Source: Victivallis vadensis (GTDB lineage Bacteria; Verrucomicrobiota; Lentisphaeria; Victivallales; Victivallaceae). Taken from it: DNA of 64,000 bases. The stretch is from contig NZ_QEKH01000002.1 in assembly GCF_003096415.1 (NCBI RefSeq), positions 62,001 through 126,000 on the forward strand. The letters are read 5' to 3'. Below, piece after piece: positions 45,429 to 54,369 of the stretch. The notes under the pieces are model-generated. The model was not told the DNA's origin and made no database searches. It saw only the letters and a list, made by a program, of their open reading frames with translations. Each line of letters begins with the position of its first letter. Positions within the stretch are counted from its first letter, which is position 1. A program made the position numbers and the translations under genes.

Positions 45429-46349
45429 ATGGGACAGGTTTTCGGAACCCGTGAGATCAAGGCCGTGCTGCCGCAGCGTTATCCGATGCTGATGCTGGAT
45501 CGTGCCGAACAGGAGTCGGAACAGAAGTGGATTGCCGTCAAGAATCTGACGATGAATGAGATATTCTTTCAGGGGCATTTCCCGAATCACCCGATCATGC
45601 CGGGAGTGCTGCAGGTCGAGGCGATGAAGCAGCTCGGCGAGCTGGCGGTGCGTTCCACGCTCGACCCGGAAGGGAAGAACGACGTTTATATGCGCGTGGT
45701 GGAAAAGGTGAAGTTCCGCCGCCCGAACAATCCCGGCGACCGGATGAAAGTCGAAGCCGAGATCGTCGAAATCCGGGACAACTCCGAAGCGGTCGTCAAG
45801 GCGAAGACCATGAACAACGGCGGCGCGACCTGCGAGGCGACCATCACGCTGGCGGTGCGCCCCCGCAAAAGCGCGACGAAGATGCCGGAGCTTTACGGCG
45901 AATTCGACAAGCATGCGGAGACACCGCTGGATGTGCTGAAGATCATGTCGCTGGTGCCGCACCGCTATCCCTTTTTGCTGATCGACAACATCGCGAAGGT
46001 GGACGGCGATCACGTGCAGGCCGTGAAGAATGTTTCGGTCAACGAGGAAATTTTCTCGCACTGTCCGGATGACTACGCGGTGATGCCGGAGTCGCTGCTC
46101 TGCGAGATCGTCGCGCAGTCCGGCTGTGCGCTGGTGCTGTCGCGCCCTGAAAACGTCGGCAAGATCGGTTACTTCATGTCGATCGACCGCGCGGAAATCT
46201 TTGAGCCGGTGTTTCCGGGGGACCAGCTGGTGATCGATATCACCCTGCCGCCGGGTAAGTCGAAGTTCGGCAAGGGAACCGGTACGATCAAGGTGGACGG
46301 CAAGGTGGTGTTCGAAATCACTTTGATGTTCGCGATCGTCGACGCGTAA
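45429..46349 (+). CDS. fabZ: Tandem double-hotdog FabZ (3-hydroxyacyl-ACP dehydratase)
   Basis: 306 residues from the ATG at 45429 (MGQVFGTRE); an upstream in-frame TTG at 45411 is less likely. It contains two FabZ domains in one chain, about residues 1-145 and 165-306, where normal FabZ has one (about 145). Domain 1 has the standard active site, H50 (GHFPNHPIMPG) and E64. Domain 2 reads SHCPDDYAVMPESLLCE, with H211 and E226 kept but one extra residue in between and the Gly after MP lost, so its activity is uncertain. FabZ dehydrates 3-hydroxyacyl-ACP and shares its substrate with the LPS pathway, which explains the link to lpxC. Confidence 0.92.
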   Translation: MGQVFGTREIKAVLPQRYPMLMLDRAEQESEQKWIAVKNLTMNEIFFQGHFPNHPIMPGVLQVEAMKQLGELAVRSTLDPEGKNDVYMRVVEKVKFRRPNNPGDRMKVEAEIVEIRDNSEAVVKAKTMNNGGATCEATITLAVRPRKSATKMPELYGEFDKHAETPLDVLKIMSLVPHRYPFLLIDNIAKVDGDHVQAVKNVSVNEEIFSHCPDDYAVMPESLLCEIVAQSGCALVLSRPENVGKIGYFMSIDRAEIFEPVFPGDQLVIDITLPPGKSKFGKGTGTIKVDGKVVFEITLMFAIVDA

Positions 46350-46358
46350 AAGTTTCCG

Positions 46359-47756
46359 ATGCCGAATGATGGCGGCCGGACCGGAGCTGTCGGGGTCCGG
46401 ACGGCCGCGAATGTTGTATTGAGGCAGTGGCAGAGCGGGGAAGTATATTTGAGCAGGAAATATCGGGTCGTGACCGCGGAGGAGGCGGTGCAGTTTGTCG
46501 GTTCCGGGGACGCCGTTTACCTGTCCAGTGCCGGTTCGGTGCCGAAGAATCTGGTGGATGCGTTGTGCACCCGTGCCCGGCTGGGCGGGCTTTCCAATGT
46601 GACGCTCCGTCACATTCATACGGCCGAGACCACGAATTACGCGGGGGCGGAGTATGAGGGGGTTTTCCGTTCGGAATCCTTTTTCGTCGGCGGCAATGTC
46701 CGCCGGGAGGTGCACGCCGGATATGCCGACTACCTGCCGGTTTCCCTGCATGAAATACCGTTGCTGTTCCGCAGAGGCATTTTGCCGCTGGATGTCGCGA
46801 TGATTCAGGTTTCGCGTCCCGACCGCCACGGCCGGGTGTCGCTGGGAACCTCGGTGGATGTCGCGCTGGCGGCGATCGAATGCGCCCGGGTGGTGATCGC
46901 GGTGATGAACTGCCATGTCCCGTTCACGCTGGGGGATGCGGTGATTCCGCTGGACCGGATCGACTACATCGTTCCCCATGACGCTCCGATTGAAACCATG
47001 GCGTTCCAGCCGCCGGACGAGGTGGAGCGGATCATCGGCCGCCACTGCGCCGAACTGATCGAGGACGGCTCCTGTCTGCAGCTCGGCATCGGCGAGATTC
47101 CGAATGCGGTGCTGTCGCAGCTCTCGGACCGGCGTGATCTGGGAGTCCATACCGAAATGTTCGCCGACGGCCTGCTGCCGCTGGTGGAGGCCGGGGTGGT
47201 GACCGGAGCGCGCAAGAAGATCGACCGCGGCAAGATCGTCGCGTGTTTCCTGATGGGAACGCAGAAGGTCTATGATTTCGCGCATCGCAACCGGATGGTG
47301 CGCATGCGTGACGCCGCCTATACCAACGATCCGTTCATCATTGCGAAGAATCCGAAAGTGGTCGCGATCAATTCCGCGATTCAGGTGGATTTGACCGGAC
47401 AGGTGTGCGCCGATTCGATCGGTACGAAAATCTATTCCGGAGTCGGCGGACAGCTGGATTTCATCTACGGCTCCTCGCGCTCGGAGGGCGGCAAGCCGAT
47501 TATCGCGATGCCGTCCGCGACCCGCAAGGGGGTCAGCAAAATCGTGCCGACGCTGGAAGTCGGAGCGGGAGTGGTCACGCCGCGCAATCTGGTCCACCAC
47601 GTGATTACGGAATACGGCCGGGTGGACCTCTACGGAAAATCTTTGCAGCAGCGGGCAAAACTGCTGATCGGAATCGCCCACCCGGATCACCGCGAAGCGC
47701 TGGAACGCGCCGCCGTGGAGCGTTTCGGCACGCCTTTCCTGCGGGTGAAAGCCTGA
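46359..47756 (+). CDS. Acetyl-CoA hydrolase/4-hydroxybutyrate CoA-transferase family protein
   Basis: 465 residues from the ATG at 46359; an in-frame TTG at 46449 with CGGGGAAG upstream is a good alternative, and the conserved part begins just after it (RKYRVVTAEEAV). Family motifs are LGIGEIPNAV, HTEMFADG (the Glu that forms the thioester) and GVGGQLDFIYG. Such enzymes move CoA between short acids such as acetate, butyrate or 4-hydroxybutyrate, fitting fermentation. It starts 9 bases after the FabZ stop, so it may belong to the lpxC-fabZ operon. Copy 3 of the large repeat follows. Confidence 0.9.
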   Translation: MPNDGGRTGAVGVRTAANVVLRQWQSGEVYLSRKYRVVTAEEAVQFVGSGDAVYLSSAGSVPKNLVDALCTRARLGGLSNVTLRHIHTAETTNYAGAEYEGVFRSESFFVGGNVRREVHAGYADYLPVSLHEIPLLFRRGILPLDVAMIQVSRPDRHGRVSLGTSVDVALAAIECARVVIAVMNCHVPFTLGDAVIPLDRIDYIVPHDAPIETMAFQPPDEVERIIGRHCAELIEDGSCLQLGIGEIPNAVLSQLSDRRDLGVHTEMFADGLLPLVEAGVVTGARKKIDRGKIVACFLMGTQKVYDFAHRNRMVRMRDAAYTNDPFIIAKNPKVVAINSAIQVDLTGQVCADSIGTKIYSGVGGQLDFIYGSSRSEGGKPIIAMPSATRKGVSKIVPTLEVGAGVVTPRNLVHHVITEYGRVDLYGKSLQQRAKLLIGIAHPDHREALERAAVERFGTPFLRVKA

Positions 47757-47771
47757 CTTTCGATTGATCGC

Positions 47772-48490
47772 GCGCACGACAAGGTGCCGCTGCCGGGTGC
47801 GGCGGCAAGGTGCCGCTGCCTAGTGCGCCCGCCAATGCCCCTGCGGGGGGCGTGCGGGCAACCAGTACAGGCAAAGCATCGGACGGTCTGCATCACCACT
47901 TACGCGGCGCACAAATAAGGCCGTAATGCCTCTTACGCGGCGCACAACAAGCGCGGTCAGCGCCGCGAACGAATGTGAGGGAATTACTTGCCACTGGCAA
48001 GTAACGAGGAACGATAGTGACGAAGCCGAACGTAGTGAGCGTAGCGAACGATGAAGAGTTGACGGGCGCAGCCCGGCAAGTAAGCGGCGAAGCCGCGCCC
48101 GCGAGCGGAAGTGCTTTGCAACCGGACCGGCCTCCGCCACCGGCGAGGGGGTCCGGGGGACGTGCGCGACGTCCCCCGGAGCCATCCGCAGGCCGGAGAT
48201 CCGGTGCTCACTACCCTCCGGGCAGCCTGCCTGCGCTTGCGCTCAAAAGTTGTTACCCTCCGGGCATCCCCGCTTGTGCTTGTTGCAATGATGAGCCAAC
48301 CATAAAACTCACGTGCGACTGGAAAGCGGAGATGAATCTTACTCCCGCAGAGCGGGAGCAAGCCCTTCGGGCTCCGCACTCCAAAATCACCGCTCGGCCT
48401 TACGAACATTGTACCCACGGACTTCCATGGACTGGCACGGAAGCTCCAACAGTGACCGACCGGCATTGTATAAAACTCACGTGCGTCGCG
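47772..48490 (-). repeat. Large interspersed repeat, copy 3 (inverted)
   Basis: Read on the minus strand from about 48490 to 47772, it follows the same order as copies 1 and 2. It has the left arm (shared with copy 1), TTTTGGAGTGCGGAG at about 48385 with an extra inserted hairpin, the GCCCGGAGGGTA boxes, the 12-bp stem (48152-48163 with 48169-48180), the TTACTTGCC/GGCAAGTAA hairpin, and two 33-base units. The tail has REP-like sites (47778-47788, 47804-47814). Its right part is shorter than in copy 1 or 2 (the GCCCGCGTTGCGGGC hairpin block is missing). It fills the gap between two convergent genes. Confidence 0.9.
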
Positions 48491-48517
48491 GGAGCAGGGA
48501 CGTGCTGAGGCGGCCGG

Positions 48518-50395
48518 TCAATCGGCAGGAAACAATACGGCAAATGTATTTCGCGCTTTTGTTCCTCCGATATTCTTGCCGTCGTATTCGCAGGTGTAGA
48601 GGCGATAGCCGCGATGCGTTTCCTCCGGTTTGCCGGGCCGTTTGAATTTGAGGTCGCCGTGCTCGTAGCGGATCGGCAGACGGTTCATGCGATCGAGCGG
48701 GACGGTGGGGAGAAATTCGGGAACCAGTGCTTCGAGCGTTTCGGGCAGCTTGCCGTATTTGCGGCGGTAGCGTTCTACCTGAAACGCGGTGTCGGCAAGC
48801 AGCTTCGCGTCCTCGATTTCCGCTTGTTTGACGTGGATCATATTCAATGCGGGCAGCAGCATGCCGGAGAGCAGGAAGCCTTTCCGGCGCAGTTCTTTGT
48901 TTAAATCTGTGAATTGAGAGGCCTGTACCGTACCACTGGAGGCAGGAGCGGATTCCCGGAAAAGTCGGATTCCGAGCAGATAATAACTTTGTGCGAACCG
49001 CCAGTCCCGCTTGAGCCAGATTCCGACTTCCAGCGGCAGAAAACGTTGCACGGAAACAGGCAGGACGGTCGGGCGGTCGGAGAGGGCCTGAAGCGTTTGG
49101 GACTGGACAAAATTGATGCAGCTCTCAAAGGCTGTTGCTTCATCGGCGAAAGCGTCGATAAAAATATCGCCCCAGTTGGCTTGTTCGCTCGCCAGTGTTT
49201 TGAAGTCATCATCGGTCAGGCTGTCGGCTGTCAATGCAAAACGCAAGCTGTCCAGACGCATTTTTTCTATGGACATGGCTACCAGTTTGGCGATCAGGGA
49301 AAAATCGGCGGCACACCAGTTTCTCAGACGTATCAGAGCGGCGTTAAGGCGGAGCACGGCTTGCTGGTCGGCGGCGGCTGCGATCAGTTCTCCGGCCGTC
49401 AGGCGGCCTGCTTCCCGCAGGGAATTCAACTCTGAAAGATTGATGGAGGCGAGAAGGTCATCCGAAGGACGGATATGGCGGATTGGCTGGGGCGGCAGCT
49501 GCCGGAGTTCCCTGACTGCGGCTGCAAAGGCCGGGTTGGCCTCGCGGCGGGCGTGCAGGCGGGCCGGAAAATCGCCCGGAAGCGGCAGGACAGGAAGTTC
49601 AAGGCTTTCCTTCGGAGCAGAAGCGATCAGAGTCGCCAACGGCTCGGCTGTAAGCGGTATTCCCTTTTCCTGCTCTTGCCAGAAACCGGCGGGATCGACC
49701 GGCCGTCCGGTCAGGCGGGCCAGCATATCGCGCTGTTCCGCGATTTCGGCGGAAAGAGTCCGATCATAAATCAGGAGGCCTGTACTGTAGAGAAGCAATA
49801 AAAAGAGTGGCAGCAGGGAAGCCGGCCGGAAGCGGCGATTATCCCGGATCAAGGCCAATGCCGCAGTGAACAGGGCAATGCAGCCGAAGTTCAGTATCCA
49901 TGAACTGCCGAGTGGAATAGGAGAATTCCGGCTTCCGGTAAGAAAGAACAGTATCATCAATATGACTGCGGCACTTGCCAGACAGAGGGCCGTTTTTTGT
50001 TTCTGCTTCCACAATATCGGACCGATGACCAGAATTCCGGCAGGAATAAAGAGGGCGCAAATCGCCGCTGACTGTTGAAATACTTTTCGGGCGGAAAGCA
50101 CTTTGCGCACCAGCCCGGAATAAGCGAAGCCGAGCATGAACAGACCGTAGCAGTAGAAAAGCAGAAACAGGAAAAAGATGAGGCAAAGGACTCCGATGAT
50201 CGTATGAAAATTTGCTTTCGATACTGAAGCGAACCAGGGAAAGACCACCAGCAGCAGGAAGCCCGGCAACGATAAAAGGCAGAACAGCATCCAGCCGAAG
50301 CCGAAGACGGCGGCGTTGCACGGTGAACGTCGCAGGAAGAGGCGGTAAAAGAACTTCTTGCGTGAATAATGGCGTAACGGTTGAGCGTCTGACAT
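48518..50395 (-). CDS. Multi-spanning membrane protein with PVC-type C-terminal domain
   Basis: 625 residues from the ATG at 50395 (MSDAQPLRHYSRKK), with AGGAGT 6 bases upstream. The N-terminal ~260 residues contain about six to seven hydrophobic segments. A soluble middle follows. The C-terminal ~90 residues carry the run FQVERYRRKYGKLPETLEAL, VPEFLPTVPLDRMNRLPIRY and YRLYTCEYDGKN. That 'ERYR..hG.yPe.LeaLvPe.l..vP.D' pattern is one I know from Planctomycete and Verrucomicrobial proteins and from pseudopilin-like domains. Function is unknown. It has a divergent promoter pair with the Sel1 gene. Confidence 0.72.
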   Translation of the reverse strand: MSDAQPLRHYSRKKFFYRLFLRRSPCNAAVFGFGWMLFCLLSLPGFLLLVVFPWFASVSKANFHTIIGVLCLIFFLFLLFYCYGLFMLGFAYSGLVRKVLSARKVFQQSAAICALFIPAGILVIGPILWKQKQKTALCLASAAVILMILFFLTGSRNSPIPLGSSWILNFGCIALFTAALALIRDNRRFRPASLLPLFLLLLYSTGLLIYDRTLSAEIAEQRDMLARLTGRPVDPAGFWQEQEKGIPLTAEPLATLIASAPKESLELPVLPLPGDFPARLHARREANPAFAAAVRELRQLPPQPIRHIRPSDDLLASINLSELNSLREAGRLTAGELIAAAADQQAVLRLNAALIRLRNWCAADFSLIAKLVAMSIEKMRLDSLRFALTADSLTDDDFKTLASEQANWGDIFIDAFADEATAFESCINFVQSQTLQALSDRPTVLPVSVQRFLPLEVGIWLKRDWRFAQSYYLLGIRLFRESAPASSGTVQASQFTDLNKELRRKGFLLSGMLLPALNMIHVKQAEIEDAKLLADTAFQVERYRRKYGKLPETLEALVPEFLPTVPLDRMNRLPIRYEHGDLKFKRPGKPEETHRGYRLYTCEYDGKNIGGTKARNTFAVLFPAD

Positions 50396-50419
50396 TCTGT
50401 ACTCCTTTGATTTGCGGAT

Positions 50420-50448
50420 ACTGTAATTGTTTGACCGCCGTAATTCAA
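50420..50448 (-). promoter_or_regulatory. Promoter of the membrane protein gene
   Basis: On the minus strand, TTGAAT (50443-50448), 17-base spacer and TACAGT (50420-50425). Confidence 0.55.
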
Positions 50449-50469
50449 TGGAAATACAGATAAAATTGC

Positions 50470-50498
50470 TTGAAAAAGTTTTCGGGATATGGTATGCT
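50470..50498 (+). promoter_or_regulatory. Promoter of the Sel1-repeat gene
   Basis: TTGAAA (50470-50475), 17-base spacer, TATGCT (50493-50498), about 20 bases before the ATG. Confidence 0.55.
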
Positions 50499-50517
50499 GT
50501 ATCAGGAGGAACCGGAA

Positions 50518-51717
50518 ATGGCGGATGAACAGGATAAGTTCCAACAACTTTGGGAACGTGCTGAAGCCGGTGAGGCTGAAGCGCAGTTTGAGCTGGCGTG
50601 GAAGCTGGGAGAGGAAAAGACCGGAAATATTCCCACTGACCATATCGCAGAACGTTTCTGGTATGAGCGGGCGGCGGAACAGGGGCATCAGGGAGCAATG
50701 TTCAACCTTGCTTTTATGCTTTCCAATCACGAAGGTGGTGAAAACGATATTCCGCGTGCTTTGGAACTGTATCGGCGCTGCGGCGAACTCGGTGATCGGG
50801 AGGCTTTCTTCGATTACGGTGTGTTACTCGAAAAGCAGGGCGCCCCGGTTGAACAGGTGATTGCGGCTTACCGGCGGGCCGAGACTCCGGAGGCGTGGTT
50901 TAATCTGGCGCTGCTTTACGATTATGGGCGGGGAGTGCCGGTCGATCACCGGCGGGCGGTCCGGTATTACCAGCGTGCCGCCGATGCCGGCCACATTGAG
51001 GCGGCCTGCAACCTCGGAGCTTCTTATCATCACGGAACGGGTGTCCGCAAGGACGAGCATAAAGCATTTTTCTATATCCGCTTTGCCGCGGAAAATGGCG
51101 ATGAGCTGGCGTATTGCGGTCTGGCGGAAGGTTATTATTTCGGGGAGGGGACCCGGAAGAATTACCGGAAAGCATTCGAGTGGTTCCGGCGGAGTTACCT
51201 GCAAAGCCGCAGAGCGAAAGCCGCCGACTGGCTCGGCGCTCTGTATGCAGAGGGAAAGGGAGTCCGGCGGGATTTGCGCAAGGCTTTCCTGTGGCGTAAA
51301 AAGGCGGTCGCATCGGGAGATGAACCGGCTTTGTTTTCGCTGGCGCTGATGTATATTCATGGCGAAGGCACTGAAAAGAAGCCGGATGAGGCCCGGAAAC
51401 TGCTGGCGCGTTTTCTGGAACATAATCCCGATGATTGCGATGCCCGGTATTGGCTGGGGATGATCAGCCCGGCCGCGGAAGCGTTGCCGCACTTCGATTT
51501 TGTGTACCGGAGGGAACATGATCCGTGGAGCGCGTGGCAGATCGTCCGGCTTGGATTGAAAGGGGAGTGCCGGTTCCCGCCGGAACGATTCCGGGAACTG
51601 GAAAAGCTGTTGCATCTGGCGGTGCGTAAAAAGATTCCGGGGGCGTTGCGGCTGTTGCGGAGCAGGCGATGGCAGGCTGAAATCCGCCGGAAGTACATGG
51701 CGGAAACTTGCATGTGA
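50518..51717 (+). CDS. Sel1-like (TPR) repeat protein
   Basis: 399 residues from the ATG at 50518 (MADEQDKFQQ), with AGGAGG 8 bases upstream. At least seven Sel1 repeats are visible, such as AWFNLALLYDYGRGVPVDHR with AVRYYQRAADAGH, and ALFSLALMYIHGEGTEKKPDEA. Sel1 repeats form alpha-solenoids for protein binding. There is no signal peptide, so it acts in the cytoplasm. Partner and pathway are unknown. Confidence 0.9.
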   Translation: MADEQDKFQQLWERAEAGEAEAQFELAWKLGEEKTGNIPTDHIAERFWYERAAEQGHQGAMFNLAFMLSNHEGGENDIPRALELYRRCGELGDREAFFDYGVLLEKQGAPVEQVIAAYRRAETPEAWFNLALLYDYGRGVPVDHRRAVRYYQRAADAGHIEAACNLGASYHHGTGVRKDEHKAFFYIRFAAENGDELAYCGLAEGYYFGEGTRKNYRKAFEWFRRSYLQSRRAKAADWLGALYAEGKGVRRDLRKAFLWRKKAVASGDEPALFSLALMYIHGEGTEKKPDEARKLLARFLEHNPDDCDARYWLGMISPAAEALPHFDFVYRREHDPWSAWQIVRLGLKGECRFPPERFRELEKLLHLAVRKKIPGALRLLRSRRWQAEIRRKYMAETCM

Positions 51718-51736
51718 GGCGCCGGCAACGTATATT
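51708..51736 (+). promoter_or_regulatory. Promoter of pyk
   Basis: TTGCAT (51708-51713, overlapping the end of the Sel1 gene), 17-base spacer, TATATT (51731-51736), 35 bases before the ATG. Confidence 0.65.
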
Positions 51737-51770
51737 ATTGCAATTGACTTGATTCAGAAGGGGAATTGCG

Positions 51771-53174
51771 ATGAAATATACGAAGATCGTGGCGACGATC
51801 AATGCGTCGACCTGCACCGAGGAGCTGTTGCGCGGACTCTACAAGAACGGCATGGACGTGGTCCGGCTGAACACCGCCCACATGGAAATCGCGGATATGG
51901 ACCGGATCGTGGCGCTGGTGCGCAAGGTTTCGGATAAGCTGGCGATCATGGTCGATACCAAAGGGCCGAATATCCGCACCTGCAACCTCGATGCGCCACT
52001 CGCGCTGAAGATCGGAGACAAGCTCGACCTGACCGGCGAAACCGTGCCGCAGGAAAAAGCGGTTCAGGTGAACTACTCCAAATTCACCGCCGAAGTTCCG
52101 GTCGGAGCGCGGATCATTTTCGACGACGGCGCGATGGAACTGCTGGTGCTTGGCAAAAGCGGCGGCCTGCTGCACTGCGAGGCGAAGCGCGACGGCGAAC
52201 TCAAGAATCATAAATCGGTGAACGTTCCCGGCGCGGAGCTGAAAATGCCCGCGCTGACCCGTAAGGACCGGGACTTCATCGAATACGCGGTGAAGAACGA
52301 CCTCGATTTCATCGCCCACTCTTTCGTGCGCAGTGCGAACGACGTGCTGGCGGTGCGCAGCATCCTCGACACCGGCGACAGCGATATCCGCATTATCGCG
52401 AAGATCGAAAACCGGCAGGGGGTCGACAATCTCGACGAAATCCTGAAAGCCGCCGACGGCGTGATGGTCGCGCGCGGCGACCTCGGCATCGAAATTCCGC
52501 TTGAGGAAGTGCCGCTGATCCAGAAGAAACTGATCCGCGCCTGCATGGCGGCGGGCAAGTCGGTGATCACCGCGACCCAGATGCTGCAGAGCATGGAGAA
52601 CAGCCCGCTGCCGACCCGCGCCGAAATCAACGACGTCGCGAATGCGGTCTATGACGGCACCGACGCGGTGATGCTTTCGGGGGAAACCGCCGAGGGGGTG
52701 TATCCGGTCGAAGCGGTCAGCGTGATGAGCCGGATTCTGGAGGAGACCGAGAAGTCGCCGGATTATTATTTCACAAGGGTGCGCGAACAGATCAGCGATT
52801 CCGACGAAAACTCCGCTTTCCTGATCCATTCCGCGGTCGAAGCGGCCGAACGGCTGCCGGTCCGGGCGATCGTGTGCAATACCGCCAGCGGGCTTTCGGC
52901 GCGGCTCTGCGCCGCCTATCGTCCCCGCAAGCCGATTTTCGCCTTCAGCTACAATCCGGGCGTGGTGCGGCAGCTGTCGCTGACCTACGGCGTTTACGCC
53001 GGTTACAATGCATTCGCGGAGGATGTGATCGACCTGACCCGGCAGACCTGCCGGACCCTGATCGAAGAAAAGCGGCTGGCTCCGGACGACAAGGTCGCGA
53101 TGCTGGCCAAGAATTCGCAGTCGATGGAGCGCAACAACCTTTTCTGCCTCGGAGCGGTCAAAGACTTTATCTGA
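51771..53174 (+). CDS. pyk: Pyruvate kinase
   Basis: 467 residues, the usual size. It converts phosphoenolpyruvate and ADP to pyruvate and ATP. Motifs are IAKIENRQGVDNLDEI (catalytic Lys and Glu), MVARGDLGIEIP (metal Asp), TATQMLQSM and YDGTDAVMLSGETAEG. The N-terminus departs from the common form: KIVATINAST in place of KIVCTIGPAS, RLNTAH where the usual RLNFSH supplies a Ser to the potassium site, and DTKGPNIR with Asn where most enzymes have Glu. Bacteroidota enzymes show a similar KIVAT/MNSAH style, so this is probably lineage-related. Confidence 0.95.
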   Translation: MKYTKIVATINASTCTEELLRGLYKNGMDVVRLNTAHMEIADMDRIVALVRKVSDKLAIMVDTKGPNIRTCNLDAPLALKIGDKLDLTGETVPQEKAVQVNYSKFTAEVPVGARIIFDDGAMELLVLGKSGGLLHCEAKRDGELKNHKSVNVPGAELKMPALTRKDRDFIEYAVKNDLDFIAHSFVRSANDVLAVRSILDTGDSDIRIIAKIENRQGVDNLDEILKAADGVMVARGDLGIEIPLEEVPLIQKKLIRACMAAGKSVITATQMLQSMENSPLPTRAEINDVANAVYDGTDAVMLSGETAEGVYPVEAVSVMSRILEETEKSPDYYFTRVREQISDSDENSAFLIHSAVEAAERLPVRAIVCNTASGLSARLCAAYRPRKPIFAFSYNPGVVRQLSLTYGVYAGYNAFAEDVIDLTRQTCRTLIEEKRLAPDDKVAMLAKNSQSMERNNLFCLGAVKDFI

Positions 53175-53373
53175 TTGCGGCAGGTCATCATCTGAAATAT
53201 CTGAGGAATAGGAATATATTACTTTTGTTACCTGTCGGTTCTCTGGTGTTATGGAAAGATGTCCGGCGCCGTCCGGAATATTTCCATGCCGGCAGGATAG
53301 ACTGCGTGACGAAACCGGGAAGCGCGATGGGGATCATCATCCCGTTCCTGGCCGGATTTTGCCGGAAATCGTG

Positions 53374-54369
53374 TCACACGATATTGAAAAACTGTTCGGC
53401 ATTTTTATAAAACAGCATATTCCGTTCCTCGACGGTCATCGGCTGGCGGTCCAGGAAGGTCATGGATTCTTCCATGGTTTCATACGGATAATCCGAGCCG
53501 AACAGGATATGCTCCATTCCGAACGTCCGCTTCGCCGCCTCAAAAGCGATTGGAGCGAAGTTGCCGCTGGTCGTCATCCAGATATTGTTTTTGAAATAAT
53601 AACTGGGCTGATGCCGGCTTTTGACGGTCGGCGCGTTCGGAACCATGGACGCTCTGGCATCCATGCGGTCAAGCAGCACGGCCATCGCTTCGCCGTAATG
53701 TCCGAGGATCATTTTCAGATTCGGATTGCGGTCGAAAGTGCCGTTGTAAATCATCCGGGCGATCGTGATCAGGGTTTCAATGGTGAAGCCGAACGCGGCC
53801 GACCCGAGCTGCCAGCCGTAGCCGGAAAGCCGGTCGATCGACCCGCCGTTCGGATGCAGGTAAAACGGCACATCAAGCGCCCCCATGCAATCGAAAATCG
53901 GCGCAAAGCGTTCTTCGTCAGGATAACAGTCGCCATAATTGGAGTGAGTCATGACTCCGACAAAGCCGAGCTCCTGAATGCAGCGCTTCAGCTCCGCCGC
54001 GGCGGCCTCGGCGTCGCGCACCGGGAGGACGGCAAATCCGAGAAAACGGCCGGGAAACCGCCTGATCACTTCGGCGATGCGGGTATTGCTTTTACGGGCA
54101 AGCTCAACGGCTTCAGGGCCTGACAGCATTTCAATGCCGGGGGAACAGCCGAGAATCTGTTTGGTCACCCCGAAACGATCCATTTCACTCAACCGCTGTT
54201 CCGCAAAGTCGAACAGCCCTTTGTAAACATACGGCACTTTTCCCATGTCGAGGGGACAGTCCTTCCCCAAGCTCAGGACTTTGCTCTGCGGGTTCCACAT
54301 CCCGTTTTTTTCCAGAGCGGTAAAAATTTCCGGAGTGTAGTAGTGAGCTTCAAAGTCGATCTTTTTCAT
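53374..54369 (-). CDS. Amidohydrolase_2-type metal-dependent hydrolase/decarboxylase, likely separate start
   Basis: 331 residues if translated from the internal ATG at 54369 (MKKIDFEAHYYTPEIF). The fold is amidohydrolase 2, as in gamma-resorcylate and related decarboxylases. It has FEAHYYTP in the place of the ExH motif, FYLHPNG (metal His), LGHYGEAMAVLLDRMD (His/Glu) and LFGSDYPYE (Asp). It probably acts on a small aromatic or carboxylic acid; the substrate is unknown. It is in frame with tilS without an intervening stop. A promoter-like pair (54416-54444) and a ~35-residue low-complexity bridge suggest that it is also, or only, made from this start. Confidence 0.8.
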   Translation of the reverse strand: MKKIDFEAHYYTPEIFTALEKNGMWNPQSKVLSLGKDCPLDMGKVPYVYKGLFDFAEQRLSEMDRFGVTKQILGCSPGIEMLSGPEAVELARKSNTRIAEVIRRFPGRFLGFAVLPVRDAEAAAAELKRCIQELGFVGVMTHSNYGDCYPDEERFAPIFDCMGALDVPFYLHPNGGSIDRLSGYGWQLGSAAFGFTIETLITIARMIYNGTFDRNPNLKMILGHYGEAMAVLLDRMDARASMVPNAPTVKSRHQPSYYFKNNIWMTTSGNFAPIAFEAAKRTFGMEHILFGSDYPYETMEESMTFLDRQPMTVEERNMLFYKNAEQFFNIV

